Shown here in pieces: positions 44,652 to 56,068 of a stretch of 64,000 nucleotides of DNA. The first letter of the stretch is position 1; every line of letters starts with the position of its first letter. The notes under the pieces were generated by a model, which saw only the letters and a list, made by a program, of their open reading frames with translations, did not search any database and was not told where the DNA came from. The DNA comes from Tetrapyrgos nigripes (lineage: Eukaryota; Basidiomycota; Agaricomycetes; Agaricales; Campanellaceae), in assembly GCA_013368315.1 (NCBI GenBank), contig JAACJM010000044.1, positions 248,001 to 312,000 on the forward strand, in the 5' to 3' direction. The translations under genes were made by a program, and so were the position numbers.

Positions 44652-45901
44652 ATACACTGAGGCGAGCTCATGGGAAGCGAGTCCTTCTGCTGCTTGACGG
44701 GAAGCAGACATTGTCCTTAGACTCTGCTCCTCACCAGTAATCATAAGGATGAAACGATAAACCTTGGACCAAGATGAAATTAATTAACACAGATCCGGGA
44801 TTGGGCAACAAGTCCATGAGATTTCTCCTAAACATTTCTATATATACTAGTACACAGTAAAGGGTATGATGAAGTGTTGGTAGCTGTGCTGAACCAGAAT
44901 GGGGAGTATGTAGAAGCTGCAAGTATGGCCATACTAGACCTTGATGTAGTGGCCCCAAATCAGATTTGGGTGCCGCTGTTGAATAACTCGCTGGAGTAGA
45001 AGACAGGCTGAAGAATTTCTAAACATAGAAGGCAATAAAAACCGACTATAAGGCAGAAGGATCAAGGTAGCAATAAAATCAGGTGGTAGAAATAGAAGGC
45101 AAAGTCATCATTGCGTTTCAAACACCGTAAAATGTGGTGCAGTAGAGGGTAGAAGACATAATTTGTGCAAGTATAAATTTGGGGATAGAAAGGTGTCAAA
45201 AGAATGGTGCATCACAGAAGAGACAGTGGAAGAGAATGATATAATGATATTGTGCAGTAGAGAGACATATCATAGAACATGGTAATGTTACGCACTAGCT
45301 CAGTCGAGGTGAAAGCAAGGTGGAAGGCAACAAAATGGATCAGTATACCTCTAAAACTCCTCTTCCAGAATCTTGCCTGTTTTTGGCGAGAAAAATCGAA
45401 GTGGTGTCTGTGGTAACGAGAATGGGGAGTGGCGGGCTGATGACAGAAACATGTATATTGTTAATTGAGACTTGAAGGAGAGACGAAATCTGCCTGCAGT
45501 GAAAATAACACAAATTTGTGTGGCAGCAGGTGGTACAAAAACAGATTCTGACACCAGTATATGAGTGAGAGAGATAGAGTGGAATGAGGAGCAAAAGCAA
45601 AAAGGTAGAGGATGAGGAGGATGGACAAGACGACAACGCGACAAAGGACAAGCGACGTGTCACCAATTGTCATCCTTTCTCGCACTGTTTCTATATATCA
45701 TGGACCTTATAGTGTGAGGGTCGTGTCACCCAATCCCGGATTTGTTTCCTCATGGCAGCTCAAGGGCCCAAGTTCAAACTTGGGCCCTTCTTGGGCCCTT
45801 CTGTTTCATGATTACTGGTGGGGAAGCAGGTCTAAGGTCAATGTCTGCTTCCTGTCAAGCAGCAAGAAGGCTCGCTTCCCATGAGCTCGCCTCCAGTGAT
45901 A
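44652..45901. mobile_element. CACTA-like non-autonomous element, 1,244 bp, 3-bp TSD
   Basis: Element 44655-45898 flanked by ATA (44652-44654 and 45899-45901). Long imperfect terminal inverted repeats (about 44655-44810 and 45726-45898) begin CACTG(g)AGGCGAGCTCATG. CACTG terminus and 3-bp duplication fit CACTA/CMC. No transposase in the interior. Confidence 0.78.
45762..45789. repeat. 13-bp arm hairpin in the right CACTA arm
   Basis: AAGGGCCCAAGTT and AACTTGGGCCCTT with a two-base loop. Absent from the left arm, so inserted or grown after the arms formed. Confidence 0.9.
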
Positions 45902-46084
45902 CTTACAGCATTTGTAGCTACTAGCAGAAAGATGGAGAGGTCAAAAAAAGCCCACTTGCTGTTGTTGTCATTACCGTCATCGCTGTTGTCGCTGCTGCAA
46001 GTGGGGATGGCGCGCAAGCTTGGTTTATGGTGGTAGTGAAAACGAGTTGACACGCTGGCATGACGTTGTGGTTGTCGACGTCAT

Positions 46085-46270
46085 TAGTCCTTGGAGTCCA
46101 GACCGGCCTAGACACTTCGGTTGTCGGGAGTAGAGTAGATACCGGTAATGAAAAGGGGTGGGAGATTGAAGCCGTGATAAATTTTGCAACTCAATTAGAA
46201 AAGTCACGGGGTCTCCACCTAAGTTAACTCGGCCTTTAAGTGGTGCCAGTTAAGAGGCCTCGTAATAATC
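46085..46270 (-). repeat. tRNA-related SINE-like element, copy 2
   Basis: Minus strand: TTACGAGGCCTC, A-box-like AAGGCCGAGTTAA, B-box-like GGCTTCAATCTCC, and the shared distal part (acttcggttgtc, gtccagaccgg). Diverged from copy 1. Confidence 0.45.
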
Positions 46271-47011
46271 TCGCCCGAGTCGGCGTCGCCACTCGATCGC
46301 GAGTGGGAAGAGAGCCACATCGATATCTTCTTCAAGCTGATTTTCACGATCCTTGCATCTTCATCTCCTTCTTATCCCCTCCCCGTATAAATCCCAGAGT
46401 CGAGAACATGATACGAGAGGCGGGCCGCGATGAGGGGGTTGAAAACATTTGGGCAAAGGAGAGGGTGAAGACTCGAGATTGTGGATAAGACTGCAGAAGG
46501 ATAAAGTCGGAGAAAAGCTTCTAAAGGCTTCTAGGTCACTCACCAGGTCGTTTAGTGCCTTGTGAAAAAAGTATCATTTAAAACACCAACGAATGCTGGA
46601 CTTCTAATGGGCGGATATAGCCCCGGATAAGCTACGTATACATCCATTGCCATGAGAATATGGGAGGGCGAACCAGTGAGAATGATTTAATATGTGAAAA
46701 TATGTGAACTAGGCACTTATAACATATGAATTCAACAGTTTGAAAGGAGCCCGTATCTCGCTTGGAACGGCTCCTTTCGAAGCAGCAAGGCTTGCTGATT
46801 AGTCTGAGAGTCTCAAGTGTCCAAACTAATGATACATGATCATCTTGACACTCTATATGTGATATATGTACGTGTTGATGCCAGAACCATATCATCTTCT
46901 TCTCCAGATAAGTGCTTTTGAGGGAGAGAGAAGTCGTCAAGAACGCACCAGCATCACTTCATTGGCTCAACACGAGAGTAGGACGTGAAGCTTGCAGTAG
47001 TCTCTCACAGC
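46271..47011. other. Intergenic, no gene seen
   Basis: No supported gene or RNA. Confidence 0.4.
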
Positions 47012-47045
47012 CAGACCCTAACGAACCTAACGAAGTTAGGGTCTG
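47012..47045. repeat. 11-bp arm hairpin containing CCCTAA/TTAGGG
   Basis: CAGACCCTAAC and GTTAGGGTCTG are separated by 12 bases. Could be a stem-loop terminator or a relic. Confidence 0.85.
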
Positions 47046-47519
47046 TCAATAACCTGAAGGGCCGTGGGTTGTGTGAAATTGCTTACCTAAATATAGTCAC
47101 GTGTGACGGCAAAACCTTCAGTTTCTCGCGTTTCTGAAGCGGAATATCCTTGAATTTTGCCTTAGACGTATCCTGAACCCAACCAGTTTATTGTATTGAC
47201 ATTAGATGTAGTAAAATTGGGCAAACATGGTGAAAGTAACTGCTGTTTGTTGGGCTTCTGAGTGTGGCTGTGCACTGCAAGACGCGGCTGCCTCAACCTT
47301 CCCTTGTCGAAAGCCAGTGCTCAACAGCTTCATATCCCAGTATAAATTTGATTTTCCACTAGAAAATGGTGTGCTTAAGCAGCTTAAGCATTTTACATGT
47401 GTAAGAACAGCTGAGGTACAGACCAAAGAGGATTCCGTTGAATTCAAACCCCGCTAATGTTACGTAATCTCGTCACACAACCCACAGTGGTCGCGCTTAC
47501 TCTCAGACTAAGCTTGCAG
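47046..47519. other. Intergenic with one 76-codon frame
   Basis: An ATG frame at 47227-47457 has no recognised family and no supporting splice or promoter signal; not called as a gene. Confidence 0.35.
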
Positions 47520-47897
47520 TACTGTACCATTTCGAAGAAGTGTTCAGTCAGTTTTGGCTGTGACGGTTTTGACCATCAGTTCACTCAGTTTAAAGCACAA
47601 AACGATCCGTACGGTCGAACAGTTCAGTTCACTTTGGCTCGCTGACTCAACCCCTCAAAATCAGTGGAATCCCGCATAAATAGCTTCTGTACTTATGCTT
47701 TTCAACCTAGATTGACTTTATATGGCTTAAAACTGCCGAAATACAAGCCCAGGAAAATTTTTCGAACTGGGACCTTGAAAGTTTGCCTTTTTCAGATGTC
47801 CATCACGTAGTTCAATTTGGCCTGTGATGCGTGACGAACAGCAAAAATGAGACTTCTGTGACGCGTGATGCGAACACTTCTTCAAAATGGTACAGTA
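47520..47897. mobile_element. Tc1/mariner-like MITE, 374 bp
   Basis: Element 47522-47895 flanked by TA. Terminal inverted repeats CTGTACCATTTCGAAGAAGT (24 bp, one mismatch). The ends share CTGTAC...AAGTGTTC with the 110-bp element at 21218-21327. Confidence 0.7.
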
Positions 47898-48299
47898 GTT
47901 GCCCCCGTCAGCCTCGGCAATTCGAAATTGGTAGTAGGGTCTAGGGTTTTTGTGACAGATACTGGATTCCATCGGGGATGCAGTAATACTATTATGTGTA
48001 CCGGAAGTTGACCGGAAGACACTCCTTGGTAAGCTGGCAGAAGTATATGCATATGACGGAGACGAAGTACTGGTGGCTGGTTGGTGATGCTATCGTCAAG
48101 AAAAGGATTCAGAGCAGAAGGTAGAACTTGGTCTCGGCCCTCAAAGAGGTGCACGTGATGCTGACTTTGAGATTTGTTGTTTGTCCGGGCTCTAGGTTAT
48201 GGCAAATAAACTCGTTTCTCCCAATCATCATGACTACGGCGCCCTCTCTTTCACGCCTAGCTGTGGGACTTTTCCCCACTTTGCGGTATAGAATCACGA

Positions 48300-48450
48300 G
48301 AGGAAATGTGGGCCATCGGCACGATGACGAGGCCAAAATAAAGGAACGGCATATCGGCGCAGTATGACTGCATGGAGGAGCTATCGAGCATAGCCACACG
48401 CTGGAACGTCAGGTTATAAGAACGAGTCCCTTAAAAGGGCCTCATAATGC
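48300..48450. repeat. Dispersed repeat, copy related to 27320-27525
   Basis: Same blocks in the same order as the first copy; perfect TTATAAGAACGAGTCCCTTA. Confidence 0.7.
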
Positions 48451-48784
48451 ACACTTCCCCAATCCGGCTGGTTGGTGGCGAGAAATCAAGAATTCTTTCC
48501 GCACTCCACGGAAGTCTCCATATTCCAGGGTCACGGAATGGCTATGGTGGACCAGAAGCCTGGAGATGGCGATAGCATTGCTAGAAGTCTTCTTGCTATT
48601 TATGTGTTCGAAGCCAACCTCTCTGCAGGACTCGTGCAATCCATTTACGCGCGACCAATCACATCTCGACTGCGACATACAACGTTTTACATAACAGTCA
48701 TTGAAGTCACGAATGGACGGCCCGAACGGAGTGGAGGAAACTGAGCGTGCTGAACCATACGCTTTATAAAATCGAGGAACCAAC

Positions 48785-51009
48785 ATGGCTAATCCTCGAG
48801 TCCTTCCATCTGATATGCAACAGCGGTATGTGGACCTTACAGTAACGACTCGACGTGTTACTGACTAGGTTCCTCTATAGCCTCCATGTACCCCAAACCA
48901 GGCTTTCATCTCTGTCCTCGACCAGGCACCTTGACCCTGGTGTTTCTCCCGGACAGCATCCTAGGTCTTCTGTCTCCAACGAAGGGGCATCCTATATGTC
49001 GTGGACTGAAAAGGTCTACGAACCAGACTCATCTGTTCGTCCTCATTCTTCTTCGGTGTATAGACCCACACACTGACACACATTCCCAAGACCAGACTAT
49101 GGAAAGAAGGCGAACCATATCGATTCGCTCCCAAACGACGGGGCGATCCCTGGGAGTATTGCATGAAGCGTGTTGATAACTATGATGATGAGATGTGTAG
49201 AGGATGGAACGAAGACATCGACACGCTCCTCGTTTTCGTGAGTAATCGTCCTCGTTGTTATCATTATTGGCTTAATGTCCGTCGATAGGCAGGCCTTTTC
49301 TCTGCATCGTCGACGGCCTTTTTGATTGAGTCATATCATTGGCTGCAAGACGACCCTGGCGACGTGACTGTTCAGCTTTTGACCCAGCTCACTGTCCTAA
49401 TCGCTAACTCGACGAATCAGCCCATTCCAACACATAACTCTAGTCCATTCCAAAACAACACGCTAGCCGCAGTCCGTATCAACACGGCCTGGTTTCTCAG
49501 TCTCCTCCTTGCTCTTGCAGCCGTATCACTCGGTATATTGTGCAAACAGTGGCTACGAGAGCACAGACGCGACACTCCCACATCCTCTCCCAAAGAAACT
49601 CTGGAACTTCGTCAAATTCGCCACGAAAGTTTCGAAAAATGGCATATCCCTCTCCTCTTTTCGGCCATGCCACTCCTTCTGCAGCTAGCCCTTGTGCTAT
49701 TCTTCGCTGGTGTTCTCGATCTCCTTTGGAGTCTAAACTACTTCGTCGCAGGCTTCTGTACTGCTGTCGTCGGAGCCAGCGTGTTCATTCTCGTATGGAC
49801 TACAGTCGTTCCAGCGTACTATTTAATCAAACGTCCGGAGATGATCTTCTCAGACGACGTTCCTCTCTGCCCTTACAAATCACCCCAAGCATGGCTATTC
49901 TACCAACTCCTGCTTCTACTTCCGTTCAAAGAACTGAAGAGGAAGACGTATTTCGCAGATTGGACAATGACCGACCTGCACATCCTTCGGAATCACTTTC
50001 CGAGCACGCAAACAAATGCTCGTACTCACCTGGTTCGTGGCCTTAGATGGATGATCGCGTTATTTAGCGATAGCACGGTGATGGCCAGCAATATCTTTCA
50101 CTGTTTGCAAGGCTTGTCGACTGAAGTTGCAGCTATTGCGACTGGTCAGTCTGGGGAGATTTCAAAGGATGCCATATTCTACAAATTCTTCCAGCACTCT
50201 TCGTGGGATCCCGATACAGGACGCTTTCTCGCCGAACTCTTCATCCGTCAGCTCAACGGTCCTTACCACACGAGTGGCGTCGGCGATGCACTAGGATCAT
50301 TTTGGAACCTCGCTTATCTGAATCTCATTGATGACGGTAATGCTAGATACCATCCCACTTCGTTCCTGTCTGCTAAACATACATTTTTCCTCTCTTCTCT
50401 TAAACGACAGATCCGCAAAACGGCCTTCCGAATGAGCTCCTCAGGCAGATCATTGCCTCCGTCCAGGTCTATATCGCAGACGACAGAATTACTCTCCTAG
50501 ACATGAGCCCACTCTTCATGATTTGTCAACAACTTTGGAAACACCCCATTCAATCGGTCCGAGAACACAGCACCGAACTGCTGGATGAATTCGAGCGCTG
50601 GATTACCAGGGCAGGGGGCGATCTCCATCTGACATTCTTGCCACACCTCGCCTCTGCTCTAACGGAGATTATCTACGCCGAAAATGATCGTTCTCCTATC
50701 TCAGTTCTCATCTCTTCAGATCGAGGTCCACGATTCATTAGGATATTAAACGAATTGATGGCCACGAGGGGAATCGATATGGATAGGTATTCATTGCAGG
50801 ACATGCCTATGTCTTGGGAAGACGCAAAGGCAAAGGTGGTTCGCCTTTCGGGGTTGTCGAACGAGTATTTTGACGTTTTAAAGTTTCCGCCTCCTTCACC
50901 GATTCAGGACGCCGAGTCCGAGTATGATGTGCAGGTGGATACGGCCACGGAGTCCTTTCTGCAGGTTCCCTCGGTTCTGTCGGGTGAGTCGAGGTCTAAG
51001 CTGGATTAG
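48785..51009 (+). CDS. DUF6535-like membrane protein of basidiomycetes
   Basis: Five exons: 48785-48825, 48881-49055, 49091-49237, 49289-50336 and 50411-51009; phases consistent, 669 residues. The conserved domain starts at about residue 75 (DPWEYCMKRVDNYDDEM), then GWNEDIDTLLVFAGLFSA, FLIESYHWLQ, NTAWFLSLLLALAAVSLGIL, CKQWLREH, LPLLLQLALVLFFAGVLDLL and a further hydrophobic segment ending YYLIKRPE. This gives three to four transmembrane helices, as in the DUF6535 family common in Agaricomycetes. The long C-terminal half is soluble and poorly conserved. Function unknown. A motif near 51040-51150 is repeated at 51205-51320, perhaps a former or alternative 3' exon. Confidence 0.8.
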
Positions 51010-51039
51010 TGAAGTAGTTTTACGCTCAGTGACACGGTT

Positions 51040-51320
51040 AACACTGCAGAGTCAGTCTGGGAATGTTGATCAGACAGATATGGAGGTAGAAATGAGGGAG
51101 ATCCGGTCGAGAATAGATATGCTTACGAGGGAGATCAGAGGATTCTCGGTATCACCTTATGATAGCGAGGCTGGTAGAAGTGTATCTAGAGATTGAACAA
51201 TATGCCGGAGGGTGCAGGATCAAACTGGGAATCTTGATCAGACAAATATGGAGGCAGAAATGAAGGTGATGCCGACAAGAGTGGATATGTTTACGAGTGA
51301 GATGGGAAAGCTTTTCAGAC
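51040..51320 (+). repeat. Direct repeat of a short exon-like segment
   Basis: Copies at about 51040-51150 and 51205-51320 both encode N(V/L)DQT(D/N)ME(V/A)EM followed by R(I/V)DM in one frame. May be a duplicated 3' exon of the upstream gene. Confidence 0.55.
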
Positions 51321-51549
51321 CACCCTCTTATGTATTTATGATAGCGAGACCGATGCAGAATGATCTTCTTTTTCCTTCTTTGAGCCAAGTTACAGTAGTT
51401 ATATCTATGATCGTAGATGCACAGTAAATACTTTTTAAACGCATACTACCTCGTTTACATCATCGCAATCTCGTATTTCCACTGCGTATCTTTCCTGCGA
51501 TGTCGACTACCCTCCGCGAAAAGAGTTATGTATAAAGGTTTCTAAGTGC

Positions 51550-53173
51550 TCATTCCAGCTCATGTCTCCTATAAGGATAAGCTCCAGCTAGACACTCCTG
51601 TAACCGCTCAAACGCTCTCCTAACACAACCATAGCATGGCTCCATAGAGACCCCCAATATACCTAGCAAACAATACGCCTGGTCTTCTGGTGTAACGCGC
51701 CTAGGAGCGCGTGACCTCAATCTCGACTAGCCAGCAGCTACGAGTAGACCTCTGTCTATTCTGAGAAATAGTGAGGTACAAAAGTACGTAGATGATGGTC
51801 GAAGGTCAAGAAAAAGATGATTATCTAAGTATCGATAAAGAAAATTTAAGGGTAGGAAAAGATAAGATATACCTAAACGGGACAGGCCCGTTACATCTGG
51901 CATGGTAGTTTGTCGATTCATGGACCATCCCAGCCTTTTAGCGATATGAATCTCCTTCGTACCTACTTCTCGCTGAATAATCGACCATGGTATTCCCGTC
52001 CTTCCTGAGATTACACCCGCAAGATTACTTCGCGTCCCGATCACATTCCAGTCGTTATTGAAGAATACGACTTCTTTCGGGGCCAACAATTCCTGCAATG
52101 TCCATCCTCTTCCAAACCAATCGCTATCTTCTGCACGACCCTTCAGTGATTCGGATTCCCCATCGTTGGACAGTACCACTCCCACGTCAGCCAGTAATGC
52201 ATAACAGATCTTGGCATTTTGGTAATATCCGTACATCCCGTTGATATTCCGCACGACGTCGTCGTGATCGCCTTTATTAATGCAACAAGTGTCGATCCAG
52301 ATCCAACCGAGGCCATCCTGGCGAACTTGTTTGCAGGCTCTCCGTATCTTTGTCAAACCGGACTTGAACTTGTTGGGGCGAAGTAAAGAAGCTTCCGCGC
52401 TGCCAGGGTAGAGCAGGCCTCGAGTTTCGTTGTATTCGTCTAGACCAACTTCTGCTCCTGCAACCCAGCGGTGAGAAAGGATGGCATATTCCGGGATGAT
52501 TTCTTCGTCTCTGAAGATGAATATGTTAAGGGAATGAGTATTCAAGAGACGTCGTGGTTTCAAGGTAACGTTGCCATAGGGAGGAGCTGAGATGAAGTCG
52601 TACGCATACCAGTTTGATTTACGGTAAATATTTTTATCTTGATGACGAATTTGATCTGACCGCCACAAGGGAAGGTTCTTCGGAAACAAATCATCACTGA
52701 TGCATGCGGGAAGGGTATCATCGATGTAGCTGATTCCTATGTACTCGGAGCTTGGATGAAAAGAGGTTGGAGAAGAATGGCCTACTGTATGATTGCACCT
52801 GCAAGTGAGTGAATGAGGGCCTTTGATGCGGAATGGTATATATGTATACGCACACAATACAAGTGGGGCTTTCGTAACCAGATCTTGTCCGTATGCAGTC
52901 GCAATTGGTTGATAAAACCGAGGGTTTGCCCTTGATAAAAAGACGTATCAGACAACCAAGAACATCTATTAACAAAATCTGACCATTCACCAGAGAATTC
53001 CATAAGAGCTGCTTGTAGCATCTGTCACAGCACAGCTCACCATTGAACCCTATCCTCCACAGAGACGTTCCACATAAAGCGCATTGGTATTTCTTTCTAT
53101 TGGAATCGATAGGCACTGTAGTCCTGGACCTAATAGACCCAGTTGTCTCTGGGTTGAGGCTTGCCACTCTGTA
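51550..53173 (-). CDS. HET-domain protein with N-terminal CxxC zinc-ribbon-like motif
   Basis: The N-terminal exon (from about 53173, preceded by an acceptor AG) encodes YQCALCGTSLWRIGFNGEL and CCDRCYKQL, two CxxC pairs that could bind zinc. After further introns comes the HET (heterokaryon incompatibility) domain: YAILSHRW, GLGWIWIDTCCINK, YGYYQNAKICYALLADV, WFGRGWTLQELLAPKEVVFF, then across an intron TPEDQAYCLLGILGVSM. Stop at 51550-51552. HET proteins mediate self/non-self recognition and cell-death responses in fungi (family knowledge); specificity here unknown. The true start codon upstream of 53173 was not identified. The last splice (about 51883 to 51728) is tentative. Confidence 0.75.
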
Positions 53174-54367
53174 GTTACTACAATCTGAAACCGACGTAAC
53201 AACAACACCAGAGTACGAAAGTGAAGGATGGGAAGCCGTTAGTTTCCAGAAGTGGACACTGAACTACCACGACAGGAACACTTACGGTGAAGTAAACAGT
53301 ATGTTTTGGGTGTTGGTGTTGTATTGGACTGGAGGAGAGAAGAGAGTTGCTTGATATCCACAACGCGTTCTTATATCGTCTTCTGAGTGGAGTCGTGACA
53401 TAGCTTCAAAGCACGGGCTACAGCTTTGCACAGCCCACTAGGAAGAATACGTAGAGAAGGACCTGAGCGAAAAATGGTTTGAAGAGCTGTTAAATCTTGA
53501 GTTCGAGGTAGAACGGCTCGATAGCTAGGATTTGCCAGTAAAGGCGATTGAGGTGTCGAGGTTGGACCGGAAGAAGTCGTGGGAAATTTTCTGTCTTCAA
53601 CAACGGACGCGACGCCGTGACGATCCTCTTCGCGTTTAGTGATCCTCTTCTTACTGCTAGTTGCAAGTTACGGCACCTTTGTTCCGACAAATCCTGAAGT
53701 AGCGGTCTAATGCGTTATCATTTGGGAAGACCTTTTACTTTATCCATGTGGTCCTGGGTACAAAATGGTGGAAACAGGTGCGCATTATTTCTCTCCAAGA
53801 TGGATATGCACTCACCTAGGCCCTTTTCTCGATAAGAACTATCTTCTCGTTTCCGTATCAAACTTTCGGGCAAACTAGCTGCAACTCAGAAAGGCTACAC
53901 GACCAAAGCATCGCCTAATATAATTCCTACCACCGTTGCTGATTCCAGAGTGTCTTACCCCAGTCATGCCAACGTAAACACCACAGCAGAAGTGCCAAGC
54001 TCAATACCGTTACTCTACATCCACCAAACCCCAACTGGAATAACCAAAGACTTCAAGAACGAAGCACCATGTCTCCAGCCGCGGTAGCTTTGGCGTCGTC
54101 TCGCATTAGGCCAGTCCGAATCCACGTCATCACGTCTGCTGGGATATTCGAGTTCGTTAATGTCTCAACATCAGGGATAGCCCTGTAGAGGGTTATACTG
54201 CTGCCAGGGATGCTGGAGAAGCATCGGAGATGGACAAGGGAAAGAGAGATTGCTGGTGTGTCTAGAGGCTAAGAGAACGTCCGAAGGATGAGTCATGGAA
54301 TACAGGCTGTCTTCACCGCTAACGATGAGGTGGACGGCTCTATTGACGAAGACGAGCATAGGGAAGG
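53174..54367. other. Upstream of the HET gene; no further gene supported
   Basis: Contains a probable first exon or leader of the HET gene (donor-like site near 53285). No other recognised gene. Confidence 0.35.
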
Positions 54368-55099
54368 ATGATGATGACTTCAGCTGCTGCCGAACATGGT
54401 ACAATTCTCTTTCTGTCCATGTCGCTGTTTCACTTGCTTACTGACTACCCTACAGACGGCCAGGAGAAGACCACTAATACCACTGTAACCATAGCAATGC
54501 TCTCAATCGCTGGAAGCTTCCACCTCCGCTTCTCCTACCACTCTCGCCAATGGCTATGGCTACCACCCCTTGTTGTAGTGGACGTTACAAGATCGAGGGT
54601 ATGGAAACCATACACGACAGCAAGCTTTTACGAGGACTTTGCCGCGAGAGGCGTCATCTGTCAGCCAGAGTCTGCTGGGATAAATGAGCGGGTCAGTCAC
54701 CTAACATCGAGGCCAGGAAGTGGAGAGTGTACGGCGGATATGGAGGTCAACGAGGGTCACTATCGTTGTGATATGAACATTACGCGCTTCCTTGCTTGTG
54801 TCTTTCACTCACCGAAGGAATACAGATTAACAGGTTACCGCCAGCGTCAAGTACCCCAGTTTATCTTCCATCCCGACTCTGCGTCGTCGTCGTCAGCAGC
54901 AGTCAACATTGGCCTGCATCCGGCTCGTTTCACCCGGTCTACCCGAATGATTCTAGACCTTACACAGCCACGGAACTTCCTTTTTCCTTTCAACGCAAAC
55001 GGTGAAGCAGAAACCGTAAAAAATACGCGAAGCGAGAAGCTCCTGAAGGCTGAGGACGTCCCGAGCCCAGCTGAGCTTAGGGTCTCGAGAGTACGATAA
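54368..55099 (+). CDS. Possible 243-residue open frame, unknown
   Basis: Continuous ATG frame without recognised domain. Two hydrophobic stretches occur near the N-terminus (FLSMSLFHLL, WLWLPPLVVVDV). It is longer than expected by chance but lacks intron signals and family resemblance, so it may be spurious. Confidence 0.2.
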   Translation: MMMTSAAAEHGTILFLSMSLFHLLTDYPTDGQEKTTNTTVTIAMLSIAGSFHLRFSYHSRQWLWLPPLVVVDVTRSRVWKPYTTASFYEDFAARGVICQPESAGINERVSHLTSRPGSGECTADMEVNEGHYRCDMNITRFLACVFHSPKEYRLTGYRQRQVPQFIFHPDSASSSSAAVNIGLHPARFTRSTRMILDLTQPRNFLFPFNANGEAETVKNTRSEKLLKAEDVPSPAELRVSRVR

Positions 55100-56068
55100 G
55101 GGGTAGAAGGGGAGTAACCTAGTAGGAAGTAGGAGTACGAGGTGGGTGGACGCTGTTCTGTATCTTTTGCTTTTGCTTCCTTCATCTCTTGGTCTATTTG
55201 TCTGTTCACAACCATCCCAACCCCTCTCTGTTGCAGGTATACCAGCATGCTAACGTTGACGCACTGACACAGGGTAGATTCGTTTCAGTCATCTGGGGCT
55301 TAAGGCGCTGGAGGCCGTCAAATCCGTCAAATCCGTCAACAGGATTCATTAGAAGAGGCGCGTTGGAGAGCAATGGGCAGCGTGTTGAGCCATCGTGGTA
55401 TTGTTGGTATAGTTCGATGGGTGAAGGCAATTTCCAGGCTTAACCGAAAAGAATGGCTCAAGAAGTAGCATCCAGAAGGCACGCAGACCATTCCAAGTGC
55501 TATAGTATTCGCCAAGAACGGCAGCTCTCCAGTTGTCAGCGCATTCTGAGCTCGGTCCAATCCTAGTCAAAGTGACGTTGAAGTGATTAGTTGTCAAATT
55601 CCTCCCACTGGAAATTTAACTTGTCACTTTTATCGCCTTCACAGTCGCAGTTCAACGATGGGACGACGTTTCACTGTGGTATTTCGAAGACGGTGGTTGT
55701 TGAGGAGATGTGAATGGGGTCCGTCCGAGTTCTGGCGACAGAGGATGGTGGACAAAGACCGCAACCTCAGCAAATTTTTTGAATGAGTGCTTTGAAGTTT
55801 TCGAATTTCTCTCATCACATAGTCGGATGCTTGATAGCACTGCTCTTTCCCTTGCCTTCTCCATCTTGTCACTTTAGTAACCACCACCATGCTTCCGGCT
55901 TTAAAATAGGAAATACCCATTAACCCAAATGTATTAAAACAAGAGCACAGTACAAGGAACGACTAGTAGTATCATAAATGAGTGGAATGAGAGAATAAGA
56001 CCGACGAAAACGAAAGACTAAATAAAAATCACAAACTCAAAAGAGCGCTTCCTTCCTTACAACAACAA
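55100..56068. other. Intergenic downstream of the chitinase
   Basis: A minus-strand frame near 55440-55597 (CADNWRAAVLGEYYSTWNGL) looks protein-like but matches no family I recognise. Otherwise empty. Confidence 0.3.

Noticed and set aside
47227..47457. 76-codon ATG frame as a small gene
   Set aside because: No family resemblance or regulatory signal; sits in repeat-rich intergenic DNA.
55440..55597. Minus-strand CADNWRAAVLGEYY frame as a gene
   Set aside because: Protein-like in composition but short, without splice partners or a recognised domain.
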